Origin: CADEED01 sp020442965
GTDB lineage: Bacteria; Pseudomonadota; Gammaproteobacteria; Steroidobacterales; Steroidobacteraceae
DNA: 64,000 bases
Direction of reading: 5' to 3'
Assembly: GCA_041395525.1 (NCBI GenBank)
Contig: JAWLAH010000008.1
Location: forward strand, 41,007 to 105,006
Below the pieces are notes generated by a model, which saw only the letters and a list, made by a program, of their open reading frames with translations, was not told the origin of the DNA and did not search any database. Positions 18,401 to 26,162 of this stretch are shown one piece after another. Numbering within the stretch: position 1 is the first letter of the stretch; every line of letters starts with the position of its first letter. The position numbers were made by a program, and so were the translations under genes.

Positions 18401-18778
18401 CTGCGCGCTTGCGGCAACGATCTGGGCTTGGGTCTGGCCGACGCTGGTGCGACGCTCGTCAATGCGGAGTTCTACGCCTCGAGCTGGTACTTCGGTGGGG
18501 ACGCTGATTTCCTCGGTCCCTACGCCATCACGCCAGGCGGTGAGCAGAACATCACCACACTGGCGGCAGATACCATCGATCCCTACCGCGCGGTGGTCGC
18601 GACGGTGCAGGAATATGCACCGATCCCCGGCACGAGCGAGGAACTCGGTGTGATGCTGGTGACCAACTCCGACTTCGGCGCGGAGAATCGCGGTGGTGCA
18701 ACGCGGGCCAGCGAGACGGTCCTCATACCGAAGACCGGCACGACGATCGGATCGGAATTCACCATTCCGGGGCTGTAA
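15491..18778 (+). CDS. Secreted subtilisin-like serine protease (S8) with PA insert
   Basis: The 1095-residue product has a signal peptide (about 1-35), a propeptide-like segment (VGRQTVLVRLTTAPVA), and an S8 catalytic domain. The triad is visible: Asp in VAVIDSGIDYTHRDL, His in GGHGTHVADIIGG, Ser in GGTSGAAPMVTGSAAIL. Between His and Ser lies a protease-associated (PA) insert around GKIVLIDRGSCAGSLKMA. About 450 further residues form Ig-like or beta-rich domains. It should be a secreted protease. ATG 15491 is chosen for the signal peptide and GGGATAG upstream; the earlier start at 15398 adds a nonsensical leader. It is a single-gene unit with its own terminator. Confidence 0.92.
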   Translation: MTTRSEKRRAPLGWVLASALLTASTLAAAGADRLTMPNSGRFSQLALPSAIIDTNPAANTLHPSLRNAVGRQTVLVRLTTAPVAVGGGSRSQIEAEQAAFINRAMGLAPSASVLASVQLALNAVVLEVDGADLEALANDAMVTRVVAVGDYRLDLSETVPYIGAAAAQAAGARGDGVRVAVIDSGIDYTHRDLGGPGTQAAYEAAWAPIPTDPSADPIPTVAPGTGYLVIDDPGTTADDGLFPSAKVVGGYDFVGETWPNTPALAPDPDPIASPDATTFGGHGTHVADIIGGRLGVAPGVKLYAIKACSSPTSSCSGVALIQAMEFALDPNGDGNLSDHVDIINMSLGASYGQAFDDDLSAAVDNATAAGVLTVASAGNSADKQFITGTPGATATALSVAQTAMPSQTLTIMEILAPVSRDAGAVFQSWAVPLASTIEGPVFYPGTAAKRLACPDATGANPFAPGELAGKIVLIDRGSCAGSLKMATISEAGAALGIIGLVDGSAPFSFSYGGGVITIPAFMINLADANTIRAGGVVRFSPANALSLAGTLASTSSRGPSMNENLGKPEIGAPGASISASSGSFTGTSAFGGTSGAAPMVTGSAAILRGARPSLAPLDVKQLLVNTANPDVAQPSQGGSVFPDQVAPISRIGGGEVRVDRALFSPSFVTDVSGDLGASAHGTISYGYLDVSLPVQAYVRTLRVTNTSRRAETYRVTPNFRYTDDADTGAVSIYAVPSVVRVGPGRSATVRLLTFINGQKLRNNLMNAGSQGAAIGPLTANEYDGYITFRGDDHTLNMPWHMLPRKAARVVAINGANGPTDPAAGAAKTLLNVGVGTAQLQTFSLLGVSPNIPEGGRGEQMPNPDLRAVGVNSVLDPGICGAPGGNFIWEFAFNTWERVSTPVGQFLEVDLDTNQDGVFDYIILNRDLSGLTTLTDGKQVSAVLRLAPSGAIAATSIRFFAENATNTGNTILRACGNDLGLGLADAGATLVNAEFYASSWYFGGDADFLGPYAITPGGEQNITTLAADTIDPYRAVVATVQEYAPIPGTSEELGVMLVTNSDFGAENRGGATRASETVLIPKTGTTIGSEFTIPGL

Positions 18779-18792
18779 GCCTCTCGTGACTG

Positions 18793-18825
18793 AAGCCCCC
18801 CGCGAGCAATCGCGGGGGGCTTTTT
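18793..18825 (+). terminator. Rho-independent terminator of the subtilase gene
   Basis: A 12-bp perfect stem (AAGCCCCCCGCG and CGCGGGGGGCTT) with loop AGCAAT is followed by TTT, 14 bp after the stop codon. This is the strongest intrinsic terminator in the window on the plus strand. Confidence 0.93.
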
Positions 18826-18970
18826 CATTTCACCAGGACTCCTGAAGGGCAGGAACACCAGGGGGCGACGCCTTGTTCCCAGCCATCCCCTGGCTCATTT
18901 CGTCATCGGACCGGATTTGTTCGCTGATGCTCGCAATGCAGCTTCGATGTAACCGGCGGTCGGCCGTGTT

Positions 18971-20077
18971 CTATCCGTAACGACTGAGCCAGGCCAGCGC
19001 CTGGCCCACCCAGGCCCCGAGCGGCGTGTCTTCCCAATCGTAGTGAAAACGTACCCGCACTGGCAGCCCGTGAATGCGCGACTCGGGCGGCCAGTCACTC
19101 GTGTTCACGAGATTGAGCAGGACGGTCATCGGGCGCGCGCCACTTCGATCCACCATCTCCGCAGGCAGGCGCGCGGTGAGCGAGCCTGCCTCAGCAACCG
19201 CGGCGAGTCCACGCTTGCCATCCGGAAAGCGCACGGTCGCGACCGAACCGGGCTCCAGGCGCGCGGCGAATTTGGGCTCAATGTAGACCTGAATTTGTGC
19301 GGTTGCAGAATCGCCCAGTAATACCAGCGGTGTACCGGCGGCTACGAATTCACCCTGGCTGGCTAACAACTCCAGCACGCGCCCCGCGCGCGGCGCGCGG
19401 ACCACGAGCTTGGACTGCTTTTCTTTGAGCGCCGCCATGTCAGCCAGGATGCGGCGCCGCTCACCGTCGAGGCTATCGCGACGCGGCGGATTCGGTCGCG
19501 AGTCTTCTTGCAGACGCAACACGGCAGCCTCCGCCTGTTGAGCCGCGGCGGTCACCTCGTTAACCTCGGCCGCAGTCGCCGCACCCGCGCGAAACAGCTC
19601 CCGGATTGTCGCGCGGCGGCTGCGCTGGTGCTGGGCCGCCTGTTGCAACAGTGTCAGTTCGGCGCGTCGATCGCGCTCCTGCCGCAGCGTCGCAGCACGC
19701 GCACCGTCGCCGCGCTCGAGAAAATCCAGCTCGCTTTGCAGCCTGACCCGCGTCGCCTCGAGCTCTGGGTCCTGTAACCGGATCACGACCACGCGCTCGC
19801 GAACATTGCTCTGCAGAGTGACGTTCACCTGTTTGACGTAGCCGGAGCCTGCCGCGCGCAACTCGTAGCGCTGCAGTTCGATATTGCCATCCGCCGTGAT
19901 GCTCGCCGATCGCCCTACCAACCCCGTCAATAGAATGATCAACGGCGCGGACACGCCAGCGAGGATCAAATACCAGCGCAGCTTGGGCGTCGCGCGTTTG
20001 GCGGCCGCGTACGGCACCTTCATACCGCCAACTTCCTCGCGGCTACGCCTTGCGTCACGATGAAAATTGATCTTCAC
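18971..20077 (-). CDS. HlyD-family membrane fusion protein
   Basis: This is a periplasmic adaptor of up to 368 residues. One TM helix (about 35-55, WYLILAGVSAPLIILLTGLVG) is followed by a biotinyl-lipoyl-like half (ELRAAGSGYVKQVNV), a long coiled coil (about 115-220), the matching second half (VVRAPRAGRVLELLASQGEFVAAGTPLVLLGD) and a beta-barrel. GTG at 20077 lies 10 bp after the previous stop; an ATG at 20023 has a better Shine-Dalgarno (GAGGAAG) and may be the true start. It is the last gene of the glycosyltransferase operon. There is no ABC transporter beside it, so it probably links the inner-membrane glycosyltransferase to the TolC-like protein. HlyD-like BgsB paired with synthase BgsA in Sinorhizobium is a known precedent. 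Confidence 0.85.
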   Translation of the reverse strand: MKINFHRDARRSREEVGGMKVPYAAAKRATPKLRWYLILAGVSAPLIILLTGLVGRSASITADGNIELQRYELRAAGSGYVKQVNVTLQSNVRERVVVIRLQDPELEATRVRLQSELDFLERGDGARAATLRQERDRRAELTLLQQAAQHQRSRRATIRELFRAGAATAAEVNEVTAAAQQAEAAVLRLQEDSRPNPPRRDSLDGERRRILADMAALKEKQSKLVVRAPRAGRVLELLASQGEFVAAGTPLVLLGDSATAQIQVYIEPKFAARLEPGSVATVRFPDGKRGLAAVAEAGSLTARLPAEMVDRSGARPMTVLLNLVNTSDWPPESRIHGLPVRVRFHYDWEDTPLGAWVGQALAWLSRYG

Positions 20078-20087
20078 GCCGTGGCGC

Positions 20088-22244
20088 TCAGCGGTTCGCC
20101 GCAGCCAACAACAAGGTCGATGCGAGCCACGGATTGGTAGGCTGAAGTGTTAGCCCGACGAAGTTGGGCGACTGCAATCCATGCTCGATCAATGCCATCC
20201 TGCGTGCCTGCTCTTCGGGCGGCAGGTGGTACAGGCTTGCTTCGCGCGGCAGCGAGTGCTCGAGGCTCACCGCCACGCGAGTTTTCAGCTCGGGATAGCG
20301 CGCCAGTAGCGGTCGCGTAATCTCCAACACACGTGCATGGTTGGCGACGTAGACCATCAGCGTCGCTTCGATGTTGAGCTGCGCCAGTTGCCTGGCAAAC
20401 GGCTTACCCTCGACCAAGGTGTCGGCGTAACGCGGATGCATGCTGAGCCCGATGGGCAAGCTCGTCACCGCGCGCACAGCGCGCAGCGTGCTGAGCAGAT
20501 CTGGCAACAACGCAGCCGCCTGCACCGAATCCTTGGCGAGCATGTCGGGTTCCAGATCGAGATGAATCGCCGTGAACGGCGCGTCGTGCAACTGCTGGAC
20601 GATCGTCGTGAGATTCGTCCGATACTGCGGCCGTATCCACTCTGACTCCCCGAGTAACAACTCGAGCCGCATATTCTGGCGTGCGGCGATTTGTGAGAAA
20701 GCTCGTAGCGCCGACGGATCAGCGGAGTAGCGGGCGATCTGACCCGCATCGAGCGAGACCAGCAAGCTGCCGATCGACTGCGCGCGCAACGCCTCGAGCC
20801 CCTCGGCGACCGATTGCGGCGTGCTCGTCAGCCACGGCTCACTGGTCCACAGATACAGGCTACGCGACCCGGGCGACGACGGCGCCGTGGGCGGCAGCAT
20901 ATTCGATACTGTCGTTAGCACGGCAGCGGCATGCGGCGATTCCGGTACCGCGGTCGGCGGCGCCGCTCGCGCACCAGCGCACTCCGCGCCCTCGAAGCGC
21001 GCCCAGTCGGCATACCAGTAGATCTGCATGCGCTCCGCGTCGATCACGCTCTTGGCAGCTTCGTAGTGCGCGAGCCGACTCGACTGGAGTTGCTCTTGCA
21101 CGTCGCCTGCAATGCGCCGTGCACGCAATGTACGCTCCCGCATCGATTCGTCGGTCGCGCTCAAACGGACGCGGGCAAACTGCAGCGACTGCGTGAGCTC
21201 GCGTTCGCGTGCGATCAGTTCCTGCAGCTGGTTGGCGAGCTCGACGCGACGCAGGTCGCGCTCGAGCGTTGCGTGCGCGACGTCGGCGCTCGCGGCGGCC
21301 GAGTACAAGTGCCGCCCCGAGTAGTAGTCGAGCGGCACATCGAACGTCCAGGCGACGATCGCCGCGCTGCCGCTACGCGCCGTCGTCGTTTCGTGCGCGA
21401 GTTGGTAGCCAACACGCAGCTCCGAATTGATGCCGCGCCAGCGACCGCGCGAGCTGATACCGCCCAGGGCGCCAATGCGATCTTCGAGAAAAGTGAGTTC
21501 CGGATCGGTGTTCAGCCAGTTTGGATCGCTCGCCGCCTGCAGGCAGCGCGGCTCGATGGCAGGACGGGTGGCAGCCGCGCCACTGCCCGACAGAATGCCA
21601 AGATCGCCATCGACCAGCGTACCGATCAGATCGAGTGCCTGGCGCGACGTGAGCTCCGCCCGCACCGCATCGCGGCGTGCGAGTTCGAAGCTCGCCAGAA
21701 AATCGAGCCGATCGGAATCGAGCAACAAGCCTGCGCGAGTCCTGAGCTGCAGCATCGCGGTAATCTGCGGCTCGTCCTCACGATAGCGCTCACTCAGGGC
21801 GAGTAGCCGCTGCGCAGCCCAGTGATCGGCATAGGCGCGCCGCAGGCGCTGGATGAGATCGCGCTTGGCGAGCTCGGTTGCTACCGCGCGTTGCTCGAGA
21901 TCGAGCTCAGCGCGCAGTCGCGTGTCCTTGATCGCGGCTCGGCTGCCGAGCACCGGTAGCCGCAATCCAACCTCGGAGCTCAGCCGACCAAAACTGCGGT
22001 TGCGGCTCTCATCGACGATCTCGTCACTGTCAGCATAGCCGGTCGTGCCGTAGAGCCGCGCTCCTGTGCCGACTTGATTGAGCCGCGCGCGCCGTATCTC
22101 AGCCTCGAGCGCCGCGTCGAGCGTGCGCATCGCGAGCGACGCGTGGGCGCGTTGCTCCAGCTCGGCTAGCGGCGGTAGAGCCGCGTCGACCCGAGCCGGC
22201 GCGTATACTAACAATACAAGCAGTACTGCATTGAACGTCTTCAT
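20088..22244 (-). CDS. TolC-like outer-membrane protein fused to a TIM-barrel domain
   Basis: The 718-residue product has a signal peptide (about 1-21) and an outer-membrane-efflux-like region (about 25-440) rich in long Ala/Arg/Leu helices, with LARRDAVRAELTSRQALDLIGTL and a strand-like segment (INSELRVGYQLA, IVAWTFDVPLDYY). After a Pro/Ser linker comes a second domain (about 455-718) that reads as a TIM barrel: SLYLWTSEPWL, IGSLLVSLDAGQIARY, AIHLDLEPDM, LPIGLSMHPRYADTL, TLMVYVANH, VAVSLEH. The DLEPD motif resembles acidic catalytic strands of GH18-like hydrolases. Exporter plus hydrolase-like domain in one chain is unusual. It starts 1 bp after the glycosyltransferase stop. Family calls are by pattern; a hydrolase activity is inference. 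Confidence 0.75.
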   Translation of the reverse strand: MKTFNAVLLVLLVYAPARVDAALPPLAELEQRAHASLAMRTLDAALEAEIRRARLNQVGTGARLYGTTGYADSDEIVDESRNRSFGRLSSEVGLRLPVLGSRAAIKDTRLRAELDLEQRAVATELAKRDLIQRLRRAYADHWAAQRLLALSERYREDEPQITAMLQLRTRAGLLLDSDRLDFLASFELARRDAVRAELTSRQALDLIGTLVDGDLGILSGSGAAATRPAIEPRCLQAASDPNWLNTDPELTFLEDRIGALGGISSRGRWRGINSELRVGYQLAHETTTARSGSAAIVAWTFDVPLDYYSGRHLYSAAASADVAHATLERDLRRVELANQLQELIARERELTQSLQFARVRLSATDESMRERTLRARRIAGDVQEQLQSSRLAHYEAAKSVIDAERMQIYWYADWARFEGAECAGARAAPPTAVPESPHAAAVLTTVSNMLPPTAPSSPGSRSLYLWTSEPWLTSTPQSVAEGLEALRAQSIGSLLVSLDAGQIARYSADPSALRAFSQIAARQNMRLELLLGESEWIRPQYRTNLTTIVQQLHDAPFTAIHLDLEPDMLAKDSVQAAALLPDLLSTLRAVRAVTSLPIGLSMHPRYADTLVEGKPFARQLAQLNIEATLMVYVANHARVLEITRPLLARYPELKTRVAVSLEHSLPREASLYHLPPEEQARRMALIEHGLQSPNFVGLTLQPTNPWLASTLLLAAANR

Positions 22245-22245
22245 A

Positions 22246-23577
22246 CTAGAACTTGGTCTTCTTCAGCACCCACCAAGGTGCCATCGAGGAATCGAGATGC
22301 TGTTTCATGAAGATCTCGGTGAGGGTGGCAACCGCGCACCAGACGCGCGTCACAAACGTAAAGCCGGGAAAGAACAAGATCACCCAAGCGAAGGTCAGAT
22401 CGAATCGGCGGCGCTCCGAGAGCAGCCACCAGTACTCGATGTACATCACCGCCGTTAGCAGCAGGTAGAACAGATACACGAAGCCCATCACGCCCAAGAC
22501 ATAGCCGAATGGATACGCGAACAGCATGTAGGTCATGTACACGATGACCATGAATGGCAGAAACAGCTGCAGGCAGAGTCCCGACCAGACCAATGCGATG
22601 AAGTTGGGCCATCCCATCAGGTCAGGCCTGAATCCCTGCCAATGCTTGCGTACATACAGGTAGTACAGGTCGCCGTCCCAACGCAGTCGCTGCATCAGAA
22701 AGCCCCAGAGCGTGTCGGGCGCATCGGTGTGGCCGACGGCATCGGGCGCGAATTCGATGCGCAGACTGGGATGGCGAGCGAAGTATTTCTTGATCCTGAG
22801 CGTGAGATCCAGATCCTCGGCGGTACCGCTATCCCATCCGCCGAGCTTCTGGAGCATCGCGCGTCGAAAGCAGCCGAAGGCACCCGACACGTTGTTGATG
22901 ACATTGAACTGCGCGAGACCAGTCCGGCTCAGGTGGATAGAGAGCATGTACTCGAGCGCTTGCAACCGTGTCGTCAGCGACTTCTTCGCATTCCGCACGC
23001 GCAGATTTCCCGAGACCGCTGCGACGTTCGGATCAGCAAAGCGCACGGCCACCGCTCGCACCATGTCATTGTCGAAGGAAGTATCGCCATCGAGAGCCAG
23101 CACGATCTCGCCGCTAGCGATCGCAAGACCCTGATTCAGACTTGAGACTCGGCCACCGCGTTGCGTCTTGGGCGCGACGATCAGTTTGCGATTGCTGCGA
23201 GCGTTCACGTAGGGCAACAGGCTCTTCAAGACTTCGTAGGTCTCGACGTTCTGCTGCGAGCCATCCAGGATTGCCAGCAATTCAATGTGACCGGTGTAGA
23301 GCTGCTCGGTCAGTGAGCGCACCGTCTGGATGACATCTTTGCCTTCTGCATAGCACAGAATGATGCAGGACACGGTCGGTGCATAAGGCGTATGCACCGC
23401 TTCCCGATCATGCGTCATGTGATAGCGCCAGGCGCCAAGCATGACGATTGCCTGCACGGGCAGCTCAAACAGCACCACGAATGGAAAGAACTTGAGCACG
23501 ATGCCGGCCCAGTCGGCGCTGAAGACGTCCGCCACCAGCCCTTGCAACGTGAACCACGCGCTGTCGAGGATCTCCAT
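22246..23577 (-). CDS. Processive family-2 glycosyltransferase, membrane-embedded
   Basis: The product, about 443 residues, has an N-terminal TM helix, a GT2 catalytic domain (about 65-310) and four or more C-terminal TM helices. All processive-synthase motifs are present: ILDGS, ALDGDTSFD (DxD), GTAEDLDLTLR (TED-like) and QRLRW (Q/RxRW). These are shared by cellulose, chitin, hyaluronan and poly-GlcNAc synthases, so it should polymerise a sugar from a nucleotide-sugar and move it across the inner membrane. The sugar cannot be deduced. No PilZ domain is visible. ATG 23577 overlaps the upstream stop (TGATG); GTG at 23580 is the alternative. Confidence 0.9.
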   Translation of the reverse strand: MEILDSAWFTLQGLVADVFSADWAGIVLKFFPFVVLFELPVQAIVMLGAWRYHMTHDREAVHTPYAPTVSCIILCYAEGKDVIQTVRSLTEQLYTGHIELLAILDGSQQNVETYEVLKSLLPYVNARSNRKLIVAPKTQRGGRVSSLNQGLAIASGEIVLALDGDTSFDNDMVRAVAVRFADPNVAAVSGNLRVRNAKKSLTTRLQALEYMLSIHLSRTGLAQFNVINNVSGAFGCFRRAMLQKLGGWDSGTAEDLDLTLRIKKYFARHPSLRIEFAPDAVGHTDAPDTLWGFLMQRLRWDGDLYYLYVRKHWQGFRPDLMGWPNFIALVWSGLCLQLFLPFMVIVYMTYMLFAYPFGYVLGVMGFVYLFYLLLTAVMYIEYWWLLSERRRFDLTFAWVILFFPGFTFVTRVWCAVATLTEIFMKQHLDSSMAPWWVLKKTKF

Positions 23578-25013
23578 CACACCGTGCGCCCCTGCAACTC
23601 GGCGAGCAGCACACGCGCACCAATCGCGAGGTCCTTGAGCTCTTCGGCCGCGACATCGGCGCAGCCAATTTCGAGTCGCTGACCGTCTGCTTGCTCGGTC
23701 GCCACCGTCAACGACTCGAGCAGCCGACGCAGCGCGGTGAGCCCATCGCGATCAGTTTGCGGCGAGAGAATGAACCACTCGCCCTCGGTGGCGCGCATCA
23801 CGAGATCCGTCGCACGAATCACTTCATGCAGGCGGCGGCCGAAAGAATCAATCAGCTGCTGCGCTCGCACGTGCGACAGTGACTTGATCAGCGCAGCGGC
23901 ATTCGTCACCCGCACGGCCAACACGCCGAACTGTACCTCGTTGTGACGTTGACGCAGCTGCAGCAGCCACGTGAGCGTCTGTTCAAAGTAGGCTGAGTTC
24001 AGGTTGAGTTGCGTATCGTGGGTCGCTGGCGATTGCCGCCGCGAACCGCTGCGAGCGGCGAGCCGGCCTTCATCCGTCAGTCGAAACGCATGAACGCGGC
24101 GTTCCGGCAACTCGGTCGTCGGTGAGCTGGCGCGGCAATGCAGACAATGCGCTTCGACAGTTGGCTCGATAAATCGGGCCGAGCACTCGTTGCAGCTGAA
24201 GCTCTCCAGCGCACGATCGTAGTCGACGCCGATGTGCTTGAGCTTCGCGTCGCAGCGCGCGCAGCAGAGTCCTGCACGACCAACGAACTGTTCTTGCGGC
24301 GCGACGTTGCCGCAGGTATAGCAATGCAGGAAGATGTTCTCGCCGATGTCGATACTCTTGCACTCAGTACAGATGTCGACGTAGTTGAGGTGCGAACTCG
24401 TGCAACTCGAACACTGGCGCAGACGATCAACGAGCTTCACGGGCTCGAGCAAGCGCGCGCGTCGCAGGCCATCCGACCAGGCCAAGCCGTCGTGCCCCGA
24501 GGGTGAGAAGGCATCGAGCAATGGATAGCGGTAGTAACCCTGATCGCGCGTGTCGACCACCGGATGCACTTGAAAATCCGGACGTAGATACAGAAACGCC
24601 AGCAGTCGCTCCTCTTCGTCGAGGTAACCGTCGTGCATCAGCGATGCGCAACGCGACCGCCACACCTCGACATCGGTACGCATTCGAGTCGGTGGTGGTG
24701 CCACGCCGTCTGCCAGCGCCGCCACTTCGGTCCCCAAGTCCTGCGTGAGAAACAGCAAGCGATGGCCAAACTGCGAGTGTGCGCGCAACTCCCGCAACCA
24801 CTCCACCGCCTGGTCCGGATTGTTAGTGTCGATAACGATCGCATCGAAATCCTGCGATTGATCGAGAATTTCGCGGACACGATCAAATGACACTGCGTCG
24901 CCTGGATTCTGGTACCAGGCACTCGCAGACGAATTGGCCGGTCCGGCCAATCTGTCGCGCAGACGCGCGATAGCCGGAATCCGGCAATCAGTTGCCGCCG
25001 AACGTTGTTCCAT
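23577..25013 (-). CDS. Zinc-ribbon (TackOD1-like) protein with degenerate GGDEF domain
   Basis: The 478-residue cytoplasmic product has three parts. Residues about 35-120 resemble a receiver fold (FDAIVIDTNNPDQAVEWL, HRLLFLTQDLG). Residues about 200-310 carry six CxxC pairs (CSSC, CTEC, CYTC, CARC, CNEC, CLHC), a multi-zinc-ribbon pattern like the domain described as TackOD1. Residues about 335-478 have the GGDEF fold (TDLVMRATEGEWFILSPQ), but TEGEW replaces the catalytic GGDEF, so diguanylate cyclase activity is unlikely. It is the first gene of the operon and overlaps the glycosyltransferase start, suggesting it regulates polymer synthesis. TackOD1 assignment is by pattern only. Confidence 0.75.
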   Translation of the reverse strand: MEQRSAATDCRIPAIARLRDRLAGPANSSASAWYQNPGDAVSFDRVREILDQSQDFDAIVIDTNNPDQAVEWLRELRAHSQFGHRLLFLTQDLGTEVAALADGVAPPPTRMRTDVEVWRSRCASLMHDGYLDEEERLLAFLYLRPDFQVHPVVDTRDQGYYRYPLLDAFSPSGHDGLAWSDGLRRARLLEPVKLVDRLRQCSSCTSSHLNYVDICTECKSIDIGENIFLHCYTCGNVAPQEQFVGRAGLCCARCDAKLKHIGVDYDRALESFSCNECSARFIEPTVEAHCLHCRASSPTTELPERRVHAFRLTDEGRLAARSGSRRQSPATHDTQLNLNSAYFEQTLTWLLQLRQRHNEVQFGVLAVRVTNAAALIKSLSHVRAQQLIDSFGRRLHEVIRATDLVMRATEGEWFILSPQTDRDGLTALRRLLESLTVATEQADGQRLEIGCADVAAEELKDLAIGARVLLAELQGRTV

Positions 25014-25086
25014 CAGATAGATACCCTCTCTCGGGCACTATCTTATGTTCCATGTACTGCGGTGGTTTGCTCGCCCTTGGGGATCG

Positions 25087-25100
25087 TGAGAGAACTCTCA
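25087..25100. promoter_or_regulatory. Palindrome upstream of the glycosyltransferase operon
   Basis: TGAGAGAACTCTCA is an uninterrupted inverted repeat (TGAGAG, AA, CTCTCA), 74 bp upstream of the ATG at 25013 and just past the preceding gene. It could be an operator for the operon or a small hairpin in its leader. No factor is identified. Confidence 0.35.
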
Positions 25101-25130
25101 GCGACCCCTGGCGAAGTGTGAACTGGTTCC

Positions 25131-25652
25131 CTAAGTATCAGGCGTTTTGGGGTGTGTCACGGGGTCGCTCGGTTGCGGCGGCGCAGCAGGTGGCTTTGCC
25201 TGTTCACGCATGGCTCGCGGCGAGAGCGGTTGATCGCATCGCAAATAGTTGCGCTTGAGGTCGGTGTGGTAAGCGATCTCTCGGTCGCCATCGCTCACGA
25301 CGAGTAGGTAGCCGGGTACCAACGCCTGGGTATAGAACATGCCCGGCTGCGGACAGCCCATCGAACCATCGTTCCAGGTGACCCGACGCGCCGACTTGAT
25401 GACCAGCGATCCGCGTTTGTCCGCCAGGCCCGTCCGAGCATGCTGCAGGACGGCTGCGCGCAGTGATTTTGGTACGCGCTCAGTCGCAATCGCCTCGCCC
25501 GGCGCTGCTGGTTCAGCCGGCGGGGTCTCGGGCAGGCGCTGCATTGGCCGCAGGTCCTTGGAGGCCGGCGGCCGATCGCCCGCGCATGCCATCGTGACGC
25601 TCGCCGCCAGTGCAAGCGTCAAGACTGAAAATTTTGAAATCGATGCCATCAT
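25131..25652 (-). CDS. Small exported protein, possible lipoprotein
   Basis: I do not recognise this 173-residue protein with certainty. The leader FSVLTLALAASVTMACAGD has a lipobox-like VTMAC. The body has KSLRAAVLQHARTGL, WNDGSMGCPQPGMFYTQALVPGYLLVV and IAYHTDLKRNYLRCDQP. The SMGCPQPG...YTQAL...GY pattern occurs in many small exported proteins of unknown function. The tail is Pro-rich. ATG 25652 has GAGGA 7 bp upstream. It sits 117 bp upstream of the glycosyltransferase operon on the same strand and could share a transcript, though the palindrome lies between them. Confidence 0.7.
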   Translation of the reverse strand: MMASISKFSVLTLALAASVTMACAGDRPPASKDLRPMQRLPETPPAEPAAPGEAIATERVPKSLRAAVLQHARTGLADKRGSLVIKSARRVTWNDGSMGCPQPGMFYTQALVPGYLLVVSDGDREIAYHTDLKRNYLRCDQPLSPRAMREQAKPPAAPPQPSDPVTHPKTPDT

Positions 25653-25731
25653 GCGTCCTCATGTTTGAAACGCAGGCGCAATGCAGTTTGGGTCAAAGTC
25701 CAGCTCGCACGAGACCACGTCTGGCGGCTTC

Positions 25732-26100
25732 TCACTCAGCCTGAGCCAGCCAGTTCTTGGCGTCGGCCAACTGCGCGACGGCAAACGTGCGCACGCGCCC
25801 CGGCAACGCGAAGCTGAAGACACTGACGGCGGAGCGTATCCAGTCTACGTCCGTCACCAGAGCGATTTTCTGCCACGACGCGAGGTGCTTCAATCCGATC
25901 CGGGCATCGTCCCACATTGCCACCAAATCGTATTTTTCGAAGTCGGGGCCGATCTGGTAGAGCAGCCGAAGCTTCCGACCGCCCGATGACGCGGCGTCGA
26001 CGGCCGGCATCAGCACCGACTCGTAGTCCTTGGCGGTTACCGTGCCGCTCAACTCGAAACCAATCACGCCAGCCGGCAGTCCGGAAATTTCCTTGATCAT
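25732..26100 (-). CDS. SpoIIAA-like STAS-fold protein
   Basis: The 122-residue cytoplasmic protein begins MIKEISGLPAGVIGFELSGTVTAKDYESVL and contains LRLLYQIGPDFEKYDLVAMWDDARIG and RSAVSVFSFALPGRVRTF, the pattern of the SpoIIAA-like (DUF3478) family with a STAS fold. Family members have no settled function. AGGAG lies about 9 bp before the ATG. It is divergent from rlmJ with a 62-bp gap. Confidence 0.85.
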   Translation of the reverse strand: MIKEISGLPAGVIGFELSGTVTAKDYESVLMPAVDAASSGGRKLRLLYQIGPDFEKYDLVAMWDDARIGLKHLASWQKIALVTDVDWIRSAVSVFSFALPGRVRTFAVAQLADAKNWLAQAE

Positions 26101-26162
26101 GGCTTAGTCTCCTGAGGGGGCGGCAGTCGCACCAGGCCAGTATGGACCTCACCCCCAAAAGT

